From: Corbicula japonica
Taxonomy: Eukaryota > Mollusca > Bivalvia > Venerida > Cyrenidae
Direction: 5' to 3'
NCBI GenBank assembly: GCA_038501625.1
Contig: JAZAYU010000185.1
Span: 744,001 to 808,000 of the forward strand
Length of the DNA stretch: 64,000 bases
Positions 58,901 to 64,000 of this stretch are shown here, piece by piece. The position numbers and the translations under genes were made by a program. Positions within the stretch are counted from its first letter, which is position 1; the number at the start of each line of letters is the position of its first letter. Under the pieces are notes generated by a model. That model was given only the letters and a program-made list of their open reading frames with translations. It was not told the DNA's origin and did no database searches.

Positions 58901-61900
58901 TTGAAATTTGTTTTCTGATCTTGGGTACAGGTTTTTAGGTGCCCACTTCTTACACTCTTGTAAGCACAGAGTCACCTGTTGACAATTACACATCAATACT
59001 GTGATAACTTTTGAAACCTGGAGCACATTTCTTATCACAATGTAACTTTCGGCGTCAAAGTTCTACTAAATCCACAGCTAGGTAGCTAGAAAAAGCTGTT
59101 AACTGCCGTTATTAGGGTTGCAAGCTCATTATCTGGTGGAGTAACACATTATGGTAAATATAAGACTTTGGACTCATTCAGCTCTATCACTCGGCATGTT
59201 TTGTTACCATATTTGGTTCTATGTTATGTGCACATTTTTACCTCCCAACATGGATCGTGGTTGCGCATTGTACATCAAAGTGTGTTATACACAATGAAAT
59301 ATGGATTTGTCAAAAAAATGGAAACTATACATAACTACATAAATGACTATATTTTGACTGTTGTAAAAAGTGAATTGTGTTGCGTGTTTTAGGTGAAGTA
59401 TTAAGTGAGATCAACACAAACAATATGAACAACTCCTATGGAGCTGTGTCACCTTGTGGCAGATTTGTGGCCGCTTCAGGTAAGTCCAGCATTTATTAAA
59501 CCTTTCTGTGCAAATAGAATATATTTTTCAAATCTGATCAGTGATGAAGTTTTTCATTCAGCACATTCTGATGCTTGAGGCACCAAACATTTTCCAGTCT
59601 CAAATGGGGCGCGTCACAGGAAAAGGTACATTCAGGCATTTCACATCAATTCTTGAAATGACGTCTATAAGTTGAGCAAACGATGTTTACTTATTATGCA
59701 TTTCACGTTAAAAATAAAATAATGTCAAAATGTGTAATAAAATTGCCAATAACTGATGAGAAAATAACAGATAATTGTCAGATTTTTCCAAATATAGTAA
59801 CAAATAAGATGCCTAGAAATATGACCAAATGCACCTTTTCCTGTGAGGCGCCCCAAATGACCTTTCTTCTGGAATGCCCCTTTGTACACAGATATGATCT
59901 CTGAAAACAAATACAGTAGTTTACAATTAAACAACATTACGAATGTTTTGTGCATACTGTTCACAAGACATGATCATTGCTTTCAGACCAATGTAAACTG
60001 ATTCACAAGTATTTTCTACCCAAGAAAAGTCTCTGCAAATTCTTTATGAAGTTTACATTTCTTTTGAAATAAAACAAATTGATTATTTCCTCTAACTCTT
60101 TAATTTTCAATATCTGCGTTGCAAATGGTGCTCATTTGAAATCTGTGATGTTGGAAAATGGGCAACTATCCCGTTATCTTTAAATTTAGGAATTTTGATG
60201 AGTATTTTCTGGACTCTTGTAGGTTTCATCCTGGATGTCAAGATGTGATGAAATTTTTACAAATGTTCTCATCAGTCTTATAGGTTTTGTACTAGGTGTA
60301 AGTGTGATAAATTTAATTTTATAAAGTTTTCATACCAATCTTGCAGGTTTTACACCAGATGTAAAGATATGGGAGGTGTGTTTCACAAAGACAGGTGAAT
60401 TCCAAGAAGTGAGACGAGCCTTCGAGTTGAAGGGTCACTCGGCTGGAGTCTACTGTTTTGATTTTAACAATGATTCCACAAGGTAGAGTTTTCCTATTAT
60501 AAGTAAACTATTTTTTTTATTCCTCTGAGTTTTAAAATTGAGTTTTGTCTTTCACCTCTCAATAGAGCTGTCCAATTCCTCATTATTGTCAAGTCATTTC
60601 TTTTTATTCCTGGAGCAAAATACAATAATTTCTGTTCTGTTTTGAACTTTGTGTGTAGTCCAGATATATTAATATGATCTACTTGTGTATTAGATTAACT
60701 AATGATCTAGCAAACTTATATGTCATTTATGTCAAGTATGAACAATATTAGATTCAATCTTTTTGCCAATTTCTTGCCACTTAACCCTTTCCTGTACAGA
60801 CACACCTTTATTGCTAGGGCGAACAGTTTAGATCCAGATCAGCCAGCACATCCATGTCATCTGATCAGGATCTAAACTGTTCGCTTATTGATTCATTAGG
60901 TTATTTCTGACCAAAATGCGACCAGTGCAGATCCTGATCAGACGGCACAGATGTGCTGGCTGATCTGGATCTACACTGGTCGCACACGCGTAAAAATGCG
61001 TACATATCAAGGAAAGGGTTAACAGACTTTGATAGCCATTCTAAATGTTAGTATACAGTGGTCAGGAATCCTCGTTGGTTATGTCTTGATGACCGTTATC
61101 CTACTTATATATTTCAGAATGGTGTCGGCTTCTAAAGACGGTACTTGGAAATATTGGGATACAAATAGTAAGTCTTAATACAGCAGAAACTGTGCATGTA
61201 CATAGTATTAATGGTCACAGGATTTCATGATTTTCGATAAAATAGCTTTTTATGGGCACTAAATTTATAATAATTAATTTTCTAAAGGCAATTTTATAAA
61301 GTGGGTATTTTATTTGTGGATAAATCTGCCTATTACATCCTTGAAACTCATCAATATAAATGAAATCACAGTAACAAATTTTGATCAATTTTGAAATAAT
61401 TTGGCAAATGGCTAAACATATCTTAACTGAAAAATTTGTTCTGTGTCTATTATATGTAATAGCTTAGAAACTATATAATATTCCTTTATTGTAGATGGGA
61501 TCTTATTTACATGTATAATAGAATGCCATACATGCATTCCATGCAATGATGACTAGATAAGCAGACAAATTTTGAATAATATTTTTTATTATCAAATTAT
61601 TAACTTATTAACATTGAATAGATCATTTGAGAATCATGCCTGGATATTTTATAAAAATCTATCTTAAATCTAACACTTAATATTAACTACAGACCTCTCA
61701 AATTAGAGTTTGAATTGGAATTAAGTTTTATTTCTGTTTTAATAATTTGATGAGCACAAAGTGATTATCCAAATATTATTGAATTAAAACAGAATGGATG
61801 CAAATTTTCATTATTATACTTGTCATTTTCAGTACGTTATGATCTGAATCAAGACCCCTATCTGTTGTACACGGGAAAGTTACAGTTCTCTGGGCCATGT

Positions 61901-63991
61901 TTAATATCACTATCACTAGATGGCAGAACTATCGCAGTTGCTCAGGAAGCTTCAATTTACGTGTGCAATTCTTCCGGCGGTGATGAAGAAATCATAGAAA
62001 ATGTGCATTCTGGTCAGCATTTTATATAATATTCTCCACAAATAGAAAGTTGAAAAATATTTCATTCTTAAAAACTTGTGCGAAAAAAACTGAATTATTT
62101 CATTATGTTTAGTTTTAACATATTTTGAATTTATTTATATTCATGGTCATAAAAGTTCATGTGTTTCAGTCACACATCATTTTCATGGTTTACTATTATA
62201 TTTGTGGATTTTAAGTGACATAATTCATACAGATCTATATATCAGTGAATTGATTGTCTCATGAAATCTGAAATTTGAACTTTTAAGACTGAAATTTCCA
62301 TTTCATTTGACATAGTCAAGTTTCCTCAGTATTAACAGGACTCCATGTACATGAAATGCATTTTATTGAAAAGCCAGTGCTAATTTCGGTTTTGCCCAAT
62401 ACAAAATATACAAAAATAACACAAATTTAATTATATCCCAGTAATGCAACTCCTGGAATTCGAAAATTGGAATAAATGAAAATACTGCTGGGCTCCCTCT
62501 TGTATTGCTTTCAGTTGATTGCCGACTGTTTTTATTTTGTTTAACTTTTTCTTCCATGCGATAAGTTTTTAGGGCTTGTGCAAACATTGTAGATCCGTAT
62601 CAGCTGGATCATCTTTGCCATCTGATCATGATCTACACTGTTTGCTTTTTGATTTATTAGGTTATTTCTGACCAAAAGCAAACAGTGCAGAGCATGATAA
62701 TAGATCAGATGACACAGATCTGTGCCATCTGGATCTACACTGGTCACACATGCATTTAAATGCTTATATATAGAGTAAATGGTTGAGTATTGCTGTGTTT
62801 CATTTTGCAGATACATCATGCCAGATTGGCTTTGACAACTCAGGAAAGTACCTTCTCAGTGCAGGAGACAAACATGTTCATGTCCTTCATAACATTACAG
62901 GTATGTAGAGGATTGTACATGAAAATTGAGTCGAACTTAGGTAACTTGTTGTTTGATGGATAGCTTGTTTAAATAAAAATGTTATAGACAAATATTCACC
63001 ATACATGTGCAGATACAGTCTTACCCGTCTTTAAAGACCACTCAGGGGAAAAAACAAAAGTTGACTTTTAAGGCAGGTCTCTGTTCAAAGGTGAATTTGT
63101 ACTTTAAATCTGTCATTGGGACAAATGAATGTGATCTTTATTCACATGTGTTCTTTGTTTACAGGTGGTATTCAGCACAGACATTACACAAAATAGACTA
63201 TAGAATACAAAATCAGTTATGAAGTGCCTCAATGGCGTTGTACTCAAGTCCTTTATCAGTCACAGGTTTCTTAACACTGTGGGTTTTGAGTTATCCGGGA
63301 GTTAAATTCAGTTGATCATGGTGCTGGGCCCAAGATCATAAAACTGAGAATGCAGACCAGTCTCAAGACTCAAATGTATGATAAACAAATTGAATGCTCA
63401 AGATTTGAAATCGATCTCTAGTCTCAGTTGTATGATCTCGGGCCTATATTTCTGTGGTGTGTCATGTGGATGGCAGGGGGGTTGGGAAGTGTCTGGATCT
63501 ACATTGGTTGCTCATGAGATATAAGCAATATCTGTGGAGTAGAGACAAACACTTCAGATGTCTTTTCATGTCCAAAAAAAGTCATTTTAATAATGATTAA
63601 ATTCTTCTGTTAAACTCCTAAATATTCTGAACAAAATGTTGGGAAGTATTTGTGATAATTCAACTTTTACAACAGTTACACTAATGATAGATTGACTGAT
63701 AGCATGATTTTTTGCAGCAGCTTTGACAAAATTCATGTATGCACATGGGTGTCATAATCACATCAAAACTTTGTCTACAGTCAGTAAATTGTGAGTGGCT
63801 TTTCTCCACACCCAGAAACAAATTCTTTTACTGCAAAGCAAAAAACATTTCCAGCAGAGTGATTTGTATGATGTTTGTGACTACTGTGTTGCAGGGTACA
63901 AAGCCACCATAGAAGAGTTGATTGGTCTGGAAAAGAAAGCCAGTGGTCAGGCAATGAAGGACAGGATCCGCTCTCAAATACAAGATGCCAA
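52938..63991 (+). CDS. TBL2: Transducin beta-like protein 2 (TBL2), exons 5' and 3' incomplete
   Basis: TBL2 is an ER-membrane WD40 protein that in mammals binds the stress kinase PERK and supports ATF4 translation. Eleven exons: 52938-53150, 53936-53987, 54658-54720, 55308-55416, 58678-58777, 59393-59479, 60347-60482, 61118-61167, 61833-62012, 62811-62900 and 63895-63991; all phases agree, about 391 residues (human 447). The Lys-rich linker comes first, then WD repeats: LKGHGANILDMDFSPNGKY, RSVLLWSTKEF, VDLDHATTVKFSPDSK, GKFIMTCACDTTMIVWSIK, YGAVSPCGRFVAASGFTPDV, FELKGHSAGVYCFDF, VSASKDGTWKYWDT, and the C-terminal helix around EELIGLEKKASG. The human order is followed throughout. The first exon (signal anchor) and the last exon were not found. 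The exon ending at 62012 uses a weak donor (gtcagc). Confidence 0.93.
53194..53424. mobile_element. Family A palindromic MITE
   Basis: TTAA-TCCTTTACTTCATGGATA start, GTGGATTGAAGCG-TTAA end. First complete TBL2 intron. Confidence 0.78.
53774..53878. repeat. Family B element, partly deleted
   Basis: Left arm ccaaagataataaaactaaa; the right arm is cut down to gatttatgatcttgggccc. About 57 bp before TBL2 exon 53936. Confidence 0.75.
54180..54410. repeat. Family A copy
   Basis: Core ggtgaccagtgtagatccag ... gctgatctgtatctatactg; right end atgaag-TTAA; left end weak. Confidence 0.68.
55565..55981. repeat. Dispersed repeat with two ~165-bp units
   Basis: Opens with the hairpin gcccccgccatgaaatggcg / acgggcat and carries two copies of gaacgcaactcctcctacac ... 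gttatggccctttgata. Directly followed by a family C fragment. TBL2 intron. Confidence 0.75.
55983..57636 (+). mobile_element. Family C fragment without termini
   Basis: About nine central ~125-bp units plus both flanking regions (agcaaaatatgcattttgcc; gcgggggcatccgtgtccta), but neither CTCGACTATTCGAA end. TBL2 intron. Confidence 0.78.
57692..57762. repeat. Short hairpin
   Basis: agtattttcacctcttggta and the facing ccaagaggttaaaatact, with aagaataagt / acttattctt inside; loop of about 3 nt. Confidence 0.8.
58030..58290. repeat. Family A copy split by family B
   Basis: Left half ccagtgaagatcgagatgat ... gcttgtagatttattag, then the palindrome at 58120, then the right half gatcagactgtgtagatgtg. 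Confidence 0.65.
58120..58248. mobile_element. Family B fold-back element nested in family A
   Basis: gggcccaagatcataaaact at the left, tttagttttataaccttcag at the right; part of one inner arm is missing. Inserted at the family A centre (after tttattag). Confidence 0.8.
58319..58531. mobile_element. Family A palindromic MITE
   Basis: TTAA-CCCTTTCCCTTCATAGAT start, CATGTATATGGA-TTAA end; one hairpin half deleted. TBL2 intron, about 150 bp before exon 58678. Confidence 0.8.
58844..58925. repeat. Family B remnant
   Basis: gggcccaagatcataaaact followed by a much-shortened right arm (ttttctgatcttgggt). Confidence 0.65.
60781..61022. mobile_element. Family A palindromic MITE, reference copy
   Basis: 242 bp, TTAA at both ends. 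Ends CCCTTTCCTGTACAGACAC and CATATCAAGGAAAGGG. Each half is itself a hairpin: tagatccagatcagccagca pairs with tcatctgatcaggatcta, and the two halves pair with each other around a centre reading ttatttctgaccaaaatgcg. No ORF. TTAA duplication with CCC/GGG ends is the signature of piggyBac-type transposases, so mobilisation by one is inferred. In a TBL2 intron. Confidence 0.9.
62541..62785. mobile_element. Family A palindromic MITE
   Basis: TTAA-CTTTTTCTTCCATGCGAT start; right end tatagagtaaatggttga. Ends about 25 bp before TBL2 exon 62811, overlapping the expected branch-point region. Confidence 0.78.
63326..63444. mobile_element. Family B fold-back element, diverged
   Basis: gggcccaagatcataaaact at the left and ttgtatgatctcgggcc at the right; the inner arms differ at many positions, so this is an older copy. 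TBL2 intron. Confidence 0.78.
63490..63545. repeat. Family A end fragment
   Basis: tctggatctacattggttgc and gatataagcaatatctgtggag only. Confidence 0.5.
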
Positions 63992-64000
63992 GTAAGTCTC

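Overview
This is eukaryotic genomic DNA from an AT-rich, repeat-dense animal genome. The genes have introns with GT-AG borders, the ribosomal protein gene starts with a pyrimidine tract, and all five recognisable genes are conserved animal genes. The repeat landscape (Helentron-like elements with central tandem repeats, many palindromic MITEs, a CR1/Jockey-group LINE) suggests a mollusc, most likely a bivalve. That taxonomic call is inference. There are no operons, CRISPR arrays or bacterial features.

Gene layout, left to right: (1) the 3' half of GTF2F1 (TFIIF alpha/RAP74), + strand, 297-4962, with its 5' exons before the window. (2) Complete FBXO4 (F-box only protein 4), - strand, 16474-10249, six exons and 415 codons, reading frame closed through every junction. 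(3) Complete RPL37 (60S ribosomal protein eL37), + strand, 16733-25222, four exons and 101 codons. It is head-to-head with FBXO4 across about 258 bp, which looks like a shared bidirectional promoter. (4) TMEM59, - strand, stop at 36336, traced back through six exons to about 43071; the signal-peptide exon was not found. (5) TBL2 (ER WD40 protein), + strand, 11 internal exons from 52938 to 63991; the first exon(s) and the last exon are not identified in the window. TMEM59 and TBL2 are divergent, so both 5' ends should lie between about 43.1 and 52.9 kb. The genes are unrelated housekeeping functions (transcription, ubiquitination, translation, Golgi/autophagy, ER stress), not a pathway.

Mobile DNA fills most of the rest. 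Family A: about 35 copies of a ~240-bp palindromic element bounded by TTAA, with CCCTTTCC/GGAAAGGG ends. Family B: a dozen ~146-bp nearly loop-free palindromes (GGGCCCAAGATCATAAAACT and its complement). Family C: long Helentron-like (HINE) elements with a central ~125-bp tandem repeat; one copy sits in each of the three RPL37 introns. There is also a 3.8-kb element with ~0.5-kb terminal inverted repeats carrying a truncated PIF1-like helicase, two nested TIR elements each with an exact 6-bp target duplication, a 5'-truncated LINE with one stop codon, and several minisatellites. One minisatellite appears to have grown from the middle of a family A element, another repeats a splice acceptor of TMEM59.

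The best candidates for something undescribed are the 48256-52057 PIF1-helicase element and the family A double-hairpin element with its satellite derivative. Neither could be checked against repeat databases here.
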